9,023 bases of DNA from RYN-433 sp036558265 (GTDB taxonomy: Bacteria; Planctomycetota; Phycisphaerae; Tepidisphaerales; Tepidisphaeraceae). This document shows positions 1 through 5,457 of the stretch, one piece after another (position 1 is the stretch's first letter; every line of letters starts with the position of its first letter). Made by a program: the position numbers and the translations under genes. The DNA is taken from contig DATBFY010000201.1 of NCBI GenBank assembly GCA_036558265.1, positions 1-9,023 of the forward strand, read 5' to 3'. The notes under the pieces were generated by a model. It saw only the letters and a program-made list of their open reading frames with translations, was not told where the DNA came from and ran no database searches.

Positions 1-312
1 AGGGAATTCCAGGTACAGTCGCAGCCGCTTGTTTGTCGCCGCGGTAAAGAACGCATCGTCGAGCGCCGTTTGGTGCGTCGGGTAGCCGCCCGCCAGGACC
101 AAGAGCCCGGTCCCCTCCCCAGCACGCTCGACGGCCTCGGCGGGCGTGTCGAACCGGGCGACGCCCGCGGTCGTCGTGCCGCCCAGCGCGAGGTAAACGT
201 CGTTGTGCGCCGAGCAGCAGAAAGTCAGGCCCGGTGCCGCAAGCACGGGGCGGGTGCCGGCGAGCAGGACCACGGACACGACGAGACGCCGAATCAGGTC
301 GCGCGGATTCAT
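1..312 (-). CDS. Secreted protein of unknown function, N-terminal part (runs off window)
   Basis: The 104 codons from an ATG at 312 stay open to the window edge, so the C-terminus is missing. The start is supported by a purine-rich Shine-Dalgarno stretch (GGGGAGGAG) about 4 nt upstream. The product opens with a signal peptide: basic MNPRDLIRR, a hydrophobic VVSVVLLAG core, then a VLA-A cleavage-like site near residue 25. The mature part reads FCCSAHNDVYLALGG, then RFDTPAEAVERAGEGTG, LLVLAGGYP and KRLRLYLEFP. Alternating strand and helix stretches with a final RLYLEFP strand suggest an alpha/beta domain that reads like the start of a family of exported proteins in planctomycetes, but I cannot name it. 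It lies 92 bp downstream of the zinc-ribbon bactofilin on the same strand and may be cotranscribed with it. Confident that it is a real exported protein; function unknown. Confidence 0.75.
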   Translation of the reverse strand, partial: MNPRDLIRRLVVSVVLLAGTRPVLAAPGLTFCCSAHNDVYLALGGTTTAGVARFDTPAEAVERAGEGTGLLVLAGGYPTHQTALDDAFFTAATNKRLRLYLEFP

Positions 313-404
313 CCACTCCTCCCCTACCGCGCCGCGCCCCCACAGTTGCGTGATGTGCGCCGGCGTACCCACTTCAGTGGTGCGCGCGACGGAGAATCCG
401 ACGC

Positions 405-878
405 CTACCTCGCCGGTGGCAACGCCCGCGGCGCCGGTGGGCTGGGCGGTTGTCCCCCGTTGTTCGTCGGCGTGGCGCCGGGCCGGATGTTATATCGTCC
501 CTGCAGGATCGCACCCGCCCCCACCGCCAGCGCCGGCGCGGTCACGTCCCCCGTGATCTCCGCCTCCGGGCCGACCAGCACCGGCCCGCGGCTCGTGATC
601 GCCCCCTTGACCTTGCCGCGCACCACCAGCCCGCCGCAGTTGATCCGGTCCGCGATCACGTTCCCCTTCTTCTCGATCGTCACGATGCCCAGGGTCTCGA
701 TCGCGCGGCGGGCGTCGTACTTGTCGATCCGCTGGTCTTCCAGCTTCAGCGACTTGTGGCAGAACTTGCAGGTCATCGACATCGTCTTGCGCCCGACCTC
801 TTGCGGCTTGTTGCAATAGAGGCAGACGACGACCTGCCGGTCATCCGGAGAGGGGACTTTGGTGTCGCCGAGCGCCAT
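405..878 (-). CDS. Bactofilin with N-terminal zinc ribbon (polymer-forming cytoskeletal protein)
   Basis: A 157-residue protein with two parts. Residues 15-45 hold a four-cysteine zinc ribbon, C19-x2-C22 (CLYC) and C37-x2-C40 (CKFC), with a 14-residue spacer. Residues about 62-135 form a bactofilin (DUF583) core of short beta-helix repeats: IVTIEKKGNVIADRI, GGLVVRGKVKGAI, PVLVGPEAEITGDV, PALAVGAGAILQG. The C-terminus is a proline-rich disordered tail. Bactofilins self-assemble without nucleotide into filaments that scaffold cell-wall or envelope enzymes; the zinc ribbon presumably adds a protein or nucleic-acid contact (inference). It lies 204 bp downstream of a second, plain bactofilin on the same strand. 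No Shine-Dalgarno is visible before the ATG; a TACAAT box ends 8 nt upstream, so the mRNA may be leaderless. The start is also supported by the downstream protein being complete through the zinc ribbon. Confidence 0.9.
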   Translation of the reverse strand: MALGDTKVPSPDDRQVVVCLYCNKPQEVGRKTMSMTCKFCHKSLKLEDQRIDKYDARRAIETLGIVTIEKKGNVIADRINCGGLVVRGKVKGAITSRGPVLVGPEAEITGDVTAPALAVGAGAILQGRYNIRPGATPTNNGGQPPSPPAPRALPPAR

Positions 879-886
879 CGCGTGAG

Positions 887-915
887 ATTGTAGGGTCGTC
901 CGACGGTTCGCGTAA
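887..915 (-). promoter_or_regulatory. Possible promoter for the zinc-ribbon bactofilin, giving a leaderless mRNA
   Basis: On the minus strand a TACAAT (887-892, five of six matches to TATAAT) lies 17 bp downstream of a poor -35 (TTACGC, 910-915). Transcription would begin within a base or two of the ATG at 878, which fits the missing Shine-Dalgarno. The -35 is weak, so this may be chance; the gene could instead be read from the promoter of the upstream bactofilin. Confidence 0.3.
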
Positions 916-929
916 CGCCGCGCGGTTGA

Positions 930-955
930 GGCCCGGTCACTTCGGTGACCAGGCC
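930..955. other. Interrupted hairpin between the two bactofilin genes
   Basis: The inverted repeat has a 6-bp stem GGTCAC/GTGACC around TTCG, then one mismatch, then a further GGCC/GGCC stem of 4 bp. Read on the plus strand this is a C(UUCG)G tetraloop, one of the most stable RNA loops; on the minus strand, where the genes lie, the loop is CGAA. No T-run follows on either side, so it is not a classical intrinsic terminator. It sits 127 bp past the stop of the upstream bactofilin, where it could stabilise an mRNA 3' end or pause polymerase (inference). Confidence 0.5.
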
Positions 956-1082
956 CTGAAACTAGTATCGGCGGCGAAGCGCGACTTACCGCGTCCGCCC
1001 GGCCAAAGGACCGATAATCCGCGCGGATTGACGCTCTGCCATCCGCCGGGCGAACGCGCGGCCTGCTACCGAACTCTACAAC

Positions 1083-1511
1083 TCACTTGACCGGTTGGTT
1101 CTGCGGGACCGCGCCGGGGAGCTGCGCGGGCTTGCCGCCGCTGGGCTGCGGGCCGCCACCCTTCTTCACCGCGTCCGGCCCCACCGTCACGTGCCCGACC
1201 AGGATCGCCCCCTCGTCCACCACCAGCCGGCTCGAACGCAGGTCCCCCTCATACCGGGCGGACTGCTTTAGCTCCACCCGGTCGTTGGCGTTCAGGTTGC
1301 CATGCACGTCGCCCTCCACCGTGATGGCGCCGGCGTCCACGTCCGCCTGCATCTTGGCCTCCTTCGAGACGTGAAGGCGGCCGGGGGTGTTGACCTTGCC
1401 TTCGAGCTTTCCGTGGAGGCGCATGCCTTTTTCGTAGGAGAGTTCGCCCTTGAACGTGGCGTCAGGACCGAGGATCGTCGGAAAATCCTGGGTGGGGGGG
1501 TTGTCGGCCAT
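1083..1511 (-). CDS. Bactofilin (polymer-forming cytoskeletal protein)
   Basis: A 142-residue protein, the usual size for a small bactofilin. After a short leader ending in FPTILGPDATFKGEL, residues about 13-112 form the right-handed beta-helix core with the typical G-x-L/V-x-G-x-V repeats: GMRLHGKLEGKV, GRLHVSKEAKMQADV, GAITVEGDVHGNL, RVELKQSARYEGDL, SRLVVDEGAILVGHVTVG. The GPDATFKGEL opening and the EGAILVGHV closing are hallmarks of the family. A Gly/Pro-rich, probably disordered tail (residues 115-142) follows. The ATG is preceded by AGGAGG at an 8-nt spacing, a clear Shine-Dalgarno. Transcription probably starts near 1600 from the minus-strand promoter described separately. With the downstream zinc-ribbon bactofilin it could form mixed filaments (inference from adjacency). 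It lacks cysteines, so it has no zinc ribbon. Confidence 0.93.
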   Translation of the reverse strand: MADNPPTQDFPTILGPDATFKGELSYEKGMRLHGKLEGKVNTPGRLHVSKEAKMQADVDAGAITVEGDVHGNLNANDRVELKQSARYEGDLRSSRLVVDEGAILVGHVTVGPDAVKKGGGPQPSGGKPAQLPGAVPQNQPVK

Positions 1512-1607
1512 CGTGTTCTGCCTCCTGCGTTGGGGGACTCAAAAACAAACAAACTAAAGAGTGAACTTCCCGCGGGACGCTCCGGTCCAGGGGTGAAAGA
1601 TGGGCGG

Positions 1608-1635
1608 ATTATACTGATGGGTCAGAACGTCACAA
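1608..1635 (-). promoter_or_regulatory. Sigma70-type promoter for the bactofilin genes
   Basis: On the minus strand a perfect TATAAT (1608-1613) lies 16 bp downstream of TTGTGA (1630-1635; four of six matches to TTGACA). The predicted start near 1600 leaves a leader of about 90 nt before the bactofilin ATG at 1511. It is back to back with the plus-strand promoter at 1696-1724. Confidence 0.6.
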
Positions 1636-1695
1636 TTGCACCGCCCCACGAAAGCCAACAATTCGTTTGCCCGAACGGCGGCCGAACCCCAACTG

Positions 1696-1724
1696 TTGAC
1701 AGATCCCTCGCTTAAGCTTATAAA
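1696..1724 (+). promoter_or_regulatory. Strong sigma70-type promoter for the DksA-like gene
   Basis: A perfect -35 TTGACA (1696-1701) is followed, after exactly 17 bp, by TATAAA (1719-1724; five of six). This is the best promoter in the window. Transcription should begin near 1731, giving a leader of roughly 80 nt to the preferred GTG start at 1810. Strong constitutive expression is the expected result. Confidence 0.8.
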
Positions 1725-1792
1725 TGAGGGTCTTTTAGCTCGGAGCAGACCCAGACCCCTGTGATTGACGATGGCGTCAACCACAAATGACG

Positions 1793-1799
1793 AAAGGAG
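1793..1799 (+). promoter_or_regulatory. Ribosome binding site that fixes the DksA-like start
   Basis: AAAGGAG lies 10 nt before an in-frame GTG at 1810. The earlier in-frame TTG (1765) and ATG (1771) have no such site, so the GTG is preferred; it begins a protein with MAKINKKTSAKK, a natural-looking basic N-terminus. Confidence 0.65.
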
Positions 1800-1809
1800 T
1801 TGGGGTTTC

Positions 1810-2541
1810 GTGGCCAAAATCAACAAAAAGACCTCCGCGAAGAAGCCGCGGGCGAAGGCCAAGGCGGCCACGCGCACCGTCGCTCGAACGACCAGCCCTC
1901 CCAGAACCAAATCCACCACAAAAGCCCGATCCGCCGTCTCCGCCAAATCGTCTCACAAGCCTGCTCCGCAAAAGGCGACGGTGAACAAGCCCGCCAAAGC
2001 GATCCACGCGAAAAACGCCAGGCCCGCCCCCGTCATCAAGCCCGTTTTGAGCGCCAGGTCGGCAAATTCCAGGCCCAGCAATGGCAAGGCCGCCAAGCCC
2101 CCGCTCGTGCCCGGCGGCACGCTCGTTCCTCCTCCGATCGCTAAGCCCAAGCCCGGAAAGAACTTGGCCGGACTCTCCACCAAAGAGCTCGAGTTCTTCC
2201 GCGACCTGTTGCTGCAGAAGCGGCGGGAACTGGTCGGCGACATGTCCTCGATGGAGCGCGAGGCCCTCCAGCGGGGGGCGGAGAACCTCTCTAACCTCCC
2301 CCTCCACATGGCCGACATGGGCACCGACAACTATGAGCAGGAATTCACCCTCGGGCTGATGGAAAAAGACCGACAGCTCCTGCGCGAGATCAATTCCGCC
2401 CTGATCAAGATCAACGACGGCACTTACGGCATCTGCGAGGGCACCGGCAAGCCCATCAGTAAAGTGCGGCTTGAGGTCCAGCCGTGGGCCCGCTACTCGA
2501 TCGAGCACGCCCGAAAGCTGGAAAACCGCGGCGTACGGTAA
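1810..2541 (+). CDS. TraR/DksA-family protein with Lys/Ala/Pro-rich N-terminal tail and degenerate zinc finger
   Basis: 243 residues from the GTG at 1810. Residues 1-118 are a low-complexity basic tail rich in Lys, Ala, Pro, Arg and Ser, resembling histone H1-like bacterial tails. Residues 120-243 are a TraR/DksA domain: GLSTKELEFFRDLLLQKRRE begins the first coiled-coil helix, HMADMGTDNYEQEF (166-179) is the turn between helices, and the finger region YGICEGTGKPISKVRLEVQP with WARYSIEHAR ends it. Of the four zinc ligands expected (C-x2-C-x17-C-x2-C) only C209 remains; the other positions read T212, S230 and H233, so a normal zinc site is unlikely. The DxxDxA tip motif of E. coli DksA is also not preserved. 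Family members bind RNA polymerase through the secondary channel and tune transcription; the tail may bind DNA or RNA (inference). It is a single-gene unit with its own promoter and terminator. Confidence 0.88.
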   Translation: MAKINKKTSAKKPRAKAKAATRTVARTTSPPRTKSTTKARSAVSAKSSHKPAPQKATVNKPAKAIHAKNARPAPVIKPVLSARSANSRPSNGKAAKPPLVPGGTLVPPPIAKPKPGKNLAGLSTKELEFFRDLLLQKRRELVGDMSSMEREALQRGAENLSNLPLHMADMGTDNYEQEFTLGLMEKDRQLLREINSALIKINDGTYGICEGTGKPISKVRLEVQPWARYSIEHARKLENRGVR

Positions 2542-2566
2542 GCGAGGCATTTAGCGACGAACCCCG

Positions 2567-2599
2567 GGGCAAAAGGACGGCACTCCTTTTGCCCTTTTT
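2567..2599 (+). terminator. Intrinsic terminator after the DksA-like gene
   Basis: An 11-bp perfect stem (GGGCAAAAGGA, 2567-2577, with TCCTTTTGCCC, 2584-2594) encloses a 6-nt loop and is followed by five T (2595-2599). It starts 25 bp after the stop codon. It separates the DksA-like gene from lspA, whose ATG is only 28 bp beyond the T-run. Confidence 0.9.
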
Positions 2600-2627
2600 C
2601 ATTCTCCGGCTAACGTTGGCCGATCCG

Positions 2628-3230
2628 ATGTCCTTTCCCACCGACAACTTCAAGTCCCCCTCCGCCGTGGCGCGGTTCATCCTGGTCTGCCTCATCGGGG
2701 TGGCGTTGGACCTGTGGACCAAGGGTTACGCCTTCGCACACCTCTCGCTGGCGGGCGCGGCGCACGACGGCAAGCCGATGCGGGTGGTCTTCATCCCGGG
2801 ATGGGTGCACTTCGAGATTACCACCAATCACGGGGCGGTCTTCGGATTGGGCCAGGGACAGAAGTGGTTGTTCCTGGGGGTGTCAGCGATCGCGATCGGG
2901 TTCCTGAGCTATCTCTTCGCCACCAGCCGCAACCAGCGGTTGTACCAGTTCATCCTCGGTATGCTGCTGGCGGGGGTGCTCGGCAACATGTACGACCGGA
3001 TCGTGTTCGGCTACGTCCGGGACATGATTCACGCCCTGCCGGGCTGGCGCTGGCCCGGGACATGGCACCTGGGCGGCTATCCGGGGGAGGTGCGCGAGGT
3101 GTTCCCCTTCATCTTCAACGTCGCCGACATCCTCCTATGCGTGGGGGTGGGGTTGATGATCGTGTACAGCATGTTGATGCCGGTGAAGCGCCCCGCCAAG
3201 GCCGACGAGACCGCGCCGGCGACCGCCTGA
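2628..3230 (+). CDS. lspA: Lipoprotein signal peptidase (signal peptidase II)
   Basis: A 200-residue inner-membrane aspartyl protease that cuts the signal peptide from diacylglyceryl-modified prolipoproteins. Four hydrophobic segments are visible, near residues 14-30, 78-98, 106-120 and 163-184. Family motifs: LDLWTKG (D28, K32), the TTNHGAVFGLG stretch with N67, G69 and F72, GNMYDRIVFGYVRDM with catalytic D132, and FNVAD with catalytic D167. The two aspartates are 35 residues apart, against about 19 in E. coli and Pseudomonas enzymes; the extra residues (about 136-158, rich in Trp, Gly and Pro) would extend the periplasmic loop near the active site. The ATG at 2628 is chosen because family similarity begins just after it; upstream in-frame codons run through the terminator. 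There is no good Shine-Dalgarno and no clear promoter. The stop directly abuts the ribD ATG. Confidence 0.95.
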   Translation: MSFPTDNFKSPSAVARFILVCLIGVALDLWTKGYAFAHLSLAGAAHDGKPMRVVFIPGWVHFEITTNHGAVFGLGQGQKWLFLGVSAIAIGFLSYLFATSRNQRLYQFILGMLLAGVLGNMYDRIVFGYVRDMIHALPGWRWPGTWHLGGYPGEVREVFPFIFNVADILLCVGVGLMIVYSMLMPVKRPAKADETAPATA

Positions 3231-4385
3231 ATGAACCCACTTCCGGAGAATGATGAAGCCTACATGCGCCGCGCTCTGCGCCTGGCCATGAATGGCCGCG
3301 GCCGGGTCGAGCCCAACCCGATGGTCGGCTGCGTCATCGTCAAGGACGGGCGGGTGATCGGCCAGGGCTATCACGAGCAATTCGGGGGCCCCCATGCCGA
3401 ACCCAGTGCCCTGGCCAACTGCACCGAGTCTTCAGTCGGGGCGACGGCGTACGTCACGCTGGAACCCTGCTGCCACACGAACAAGAAGACTCCGCCATGC
3501 GTGCCGCGACTGATCGAGGCGGGGTTGGCGCGGGTCGTGATCGGGTGTCTCGATCCGAACCCGGACGTCAACGGCAGGGGGGTGGCGATGTTGCGCGCCG
3601 CGGGAATTGTCGTAGACGGCCCGCTCCTCGAGCCCCAAGCCAGGCAGTTGATCGCCCCATTCATCACGCGCACCAGGCTGGGAAGGCCCTATGTCACGTT
3701 GAAGTGGGCTCAGACGGCGGACGGAAAGGTGGCGGGGGCGGGGGGGCGTCAGATGCAGATCAGCAATGCGATTTCGCGCCAACTCGTACACGAGTTGCGC
3801 TCCCGGTGCGACGCCATCCTGGTGGGGGTCAACACGGTGCTGGTGGATGACCCGGCGCTGAACGCCCGGTTTGCGCGCCTGCGTCGCGATCCAGCCCGAT
3901 ACGTGCTGGATCGGGATCTTCGGACTCCTGTGGATGCGCAGTTACTCACAGATCGCGGCGCACCGACGACGCTGTTCTGCGGGCACGATACGTCCGGGCC
4001 GTTTCGGCACCGTAGGGAAGCACTGCAAGCGGCCGGCGCGACCGTAACGATGATCAACACGGATGCCAGCGGGCGGCTCAAGCTTGCCGATGCGCTGGGG
4101 CGCATCTTCGGAGCGTCCAACGCCGAGCTGTTGGTCGAGTCGGGGCCGACTCTCGCAGCCAGCTTCCTTGCCGCGGCGGATGGGGTCGACCGAGTCTGGG
4201 TCGTTCACTCGCCGACAAGGATGGACGATCCGACCGCACCGGCCGCGGCGGAGATCCCCGGACACTTTGTCGAGAGTGGCCGCCTGGACCTCGGCGGAGA
4301 CACGCTGATCGAGTACCTGAACCCGAGCAGTCTCGCGTTCTTCGCCAATACGCCGTCGGCCGATCTGGTTCTTGCCCGATCGTGA
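3231..4385 (+). CDS. ribD: Bifunctional riboflavin biosynthesis protein RibD (deaminase/reductase)
   Basis: A 384-residue cytoplasmic enzyme catalysing two successive steps of riboflavin synthesis: deamination of the diaminohydroxy-phosphoribosylamino-pyrimidine from RibA, then NADPH-dependent reduction of the ribose to ribityl. The N-terminal deaminase domain (about 8-145) has the zinc motifs HAE (H55, catalytic E57) and TLEPC...PPC (C80, C90). The C-terminal reductase domain (about 150-372) shows YVTLKWAQTADGKVA, ILVGVNTVLVDDPALNAR with the DDP substrate site, and LLVESGPTLAASFL. Length matches the family (about 360-390). The ATG directly follows the lspA TGA with zero spacing, so translational coupling is likely and both genes form one transcript. 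No other rib genes are in the window. The 3' end converges on a minus-strand gene with 5 bp between stops and no visible terminator. Confidence 0.96.
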   Translation: MNPLPENDEAYMRRALRLAMNGRGRVEPNPMVGCVIVKDGRVIGQGYHEQFGGPHAEPSALANCTESSVGATAYVTLEPCCHTNKKTPPCVPRLIEAGLARVVIGCLDPNPDVNGRGVAMLRAAGIVVDGPLLEPQARQLIAPFITRTRLGRPYVTLKWAQTADGKVAGAGGRQMQISNAISRQLVHELRSRCDAILVGVNTVLVDDPALNARFARLRRDPARYVLDRDLRTPVDAQLLTDRGAPTTLFCGHDTSGPFRHRREALQAAGATVTMINTDASGRLKLADALGRIFGASNAELLVESGPTLAASFLAAADGVDRVWVVHSPTRMDDPTAPAAAEIPGHFVESGRLDLGGDTLIEYLNPSSLAFFANTPSADLVLARS

Positions 4386-4390
4386 CTTGC

Positions 4391-5443
4391 CTACTTGAAC
4401 GCAGGTCGGATGGCATCGAGGACCTCGGGCCGGTTCTGGATCGCGAACGGTTCGCCTCGATCCATCCGCGGACCCGGGTCGCTGGTGAACCACTTCCAGA
4501 GGAAGACACCGCGGACGTAATCGTGTCGGCCGGCCTGTTCCAGGGCGATCTTGTAGAGGCGGGCCTGATACGCGGTGCTGGGGCGATTGACGTCATATGC
4601 CCAGGGACGCGCGGCCGCGTTAATACTGGCCGTATAGCCCAGCTCGGTGAAACAGATCGGCTTGTTCCACTTCCGCTGGAAAGGCGTGAGCTGCTCGTCA
4701 TAAAGCCGGGTCCAAGCCTGGCGAAGCTCTTCGTCCGAAGCGTTCTCCAGGTCAGTCAGGGGCATGTAAGCATCGATGCCGATGCAATCGACGGCGTCCC
4801 ACCACGGAACTTTGGGCCATTCGGCGAAGGCAGCCGAGTAGATCAGGTAGCCGTCATATTGGGTGCGAATCTGGGCGATCAGCGTCCGCCAGCGTCCTTC
4901 CTGGACTTTGCTGGTGCCCTCGAGCTCGCAGCCGACGCTCAGGGCTTCGGCGTGGTTTTCGGAGGCGATCCGGGCTTGTTGGAGGATGTACTGGCCATAC
5001 TGGTCGAACCAGGTCTGCCAGTCGTCCTCGCGGGTCATCGCGATGTCGCCGTGCCACTTCTTGTTCCCGCCAAAGTCGCGGGACCAGAGGTGGGGCTTGA
5101 TGAGGACCTTAAGGCCGGCGGAATGGGCGTCCCGGATCGCCTGGGGAAGCCCGGCTTTCTCGGCGGAGCGCCCGAAGGAGACGGTGGGCCGGTCGACGGC
5201 GGGCATAAACGCAAAGTCCGTCAAACTGACCCAGTTGGCCCCCAACGCGGCGATGTCGGCAAGTTGCTTGCGACAGGACTCGGACCCGTAGCCGTTCCCA
5301 CCGCGCATCGAATGGGCCAGGGCGATACCTCGAACCTGGAGTTGGGTGGGAGATGTGCGAGGAATTGGCGGCAGGATGATAATGGCGAACCCACCCAGGC
5401 CGAAAAGGGCGGTTGCGAAGGAGAGAAGTCGGCGTGGTCGCAT
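4391..5443 (-). CDS. Membrane-anchored glycoside hydrolase, GH113-like (clan GH-A TIM barrel)
   Basis: A 350-residue protein with an N-terminal signal anchor (residues 5-25, basic MRPRR then a hydrophobic run, no lipobox cysteine) and a TIM-barrel catalytic domain. Residues 38-80 hold the first strands (RGIALAHSM, GANWVSLTDFAFMP), followed by GLKVLIKPHLW (110-120). The probable acid/base is E173 in SVGCELEG and the probable nucleophile is E267 in ICFTELGY, with GIDAYMPL (222-229) and the last-strand FLWKWF (314-319) also typical. This pattern fits GH113, whose known members are beta-1,4-mannanases; mannan as substrate is inference, and related planctomycete enzymes are untested. It probably acts outside the cytoplasmic membrane. 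Start ATG lies 14 nt after the aminotransferase stop, implying cotranscription; no Shine-Dalgarno is evident, so coupling to the upstream gene is plausible. Confidence 0.85.
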   Translation of the reverse strand: MRPRRLLSFATALFGLGGFAIIILPPIPRTSPTQLQVRGIALAHSMRGGNGYGSESCRKQLADIAALGANWVSLTDFAFMPAVDRPTVSFGRSAEKAGLPQAIRDAHSAGLKVLIKPHLWSRDFGGNKKWHGDIAMTREDDWQTWFDQYGQYILQQARIASENHAEALSVGCELEGTSKVQEGRWRTLIAQIRTQYDGYLIYSAAFAEWPKVPWWDAVDCIGIDAYMPLTDLENASDEELRQAWTRLYDEQLTPFQRKWNKPICFTELGYTASINAAARPWAYDVNRPSTAYQARLYKIALEQAGRHDYVRGVFLWKWFTSDPGPRMDRGEPFAIQNRPEVLDAIRPAFK

Positions 5444-5457
5444 TGTGACACGCGCAT

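Noticed and set aside
367..382. Small inverted repeat (CCAC/GTGG) between the zinc-ribbon bactofilin and the secreted protein
   Set aside because: A 4-5 bp stem without a T-run is expected by chance in GC-rich DNA; not called a terminator.
70..819. A 249-codon open frame on the plus strand across the bactofilin and secreted protein
   Set aside because: Low-complexity Arg/Ala/Pro composition, no homology, and antisense to two supported genes.
1777..2550. A 257-codon open frame on the minus strand opposite the DksA-like gene
   Set aside because: It is Gly/Arg/Leu-rich shadow coding; the plus strand has promoter, ribosome site, family motifs and terminator.
2484..2627. Upstream extension of the lspA frame overlapping the DksA-like gene
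   Set aside because: It would code through the intrinsic terminator, and the family's first membrane helix begins only after the ATG at 2628.
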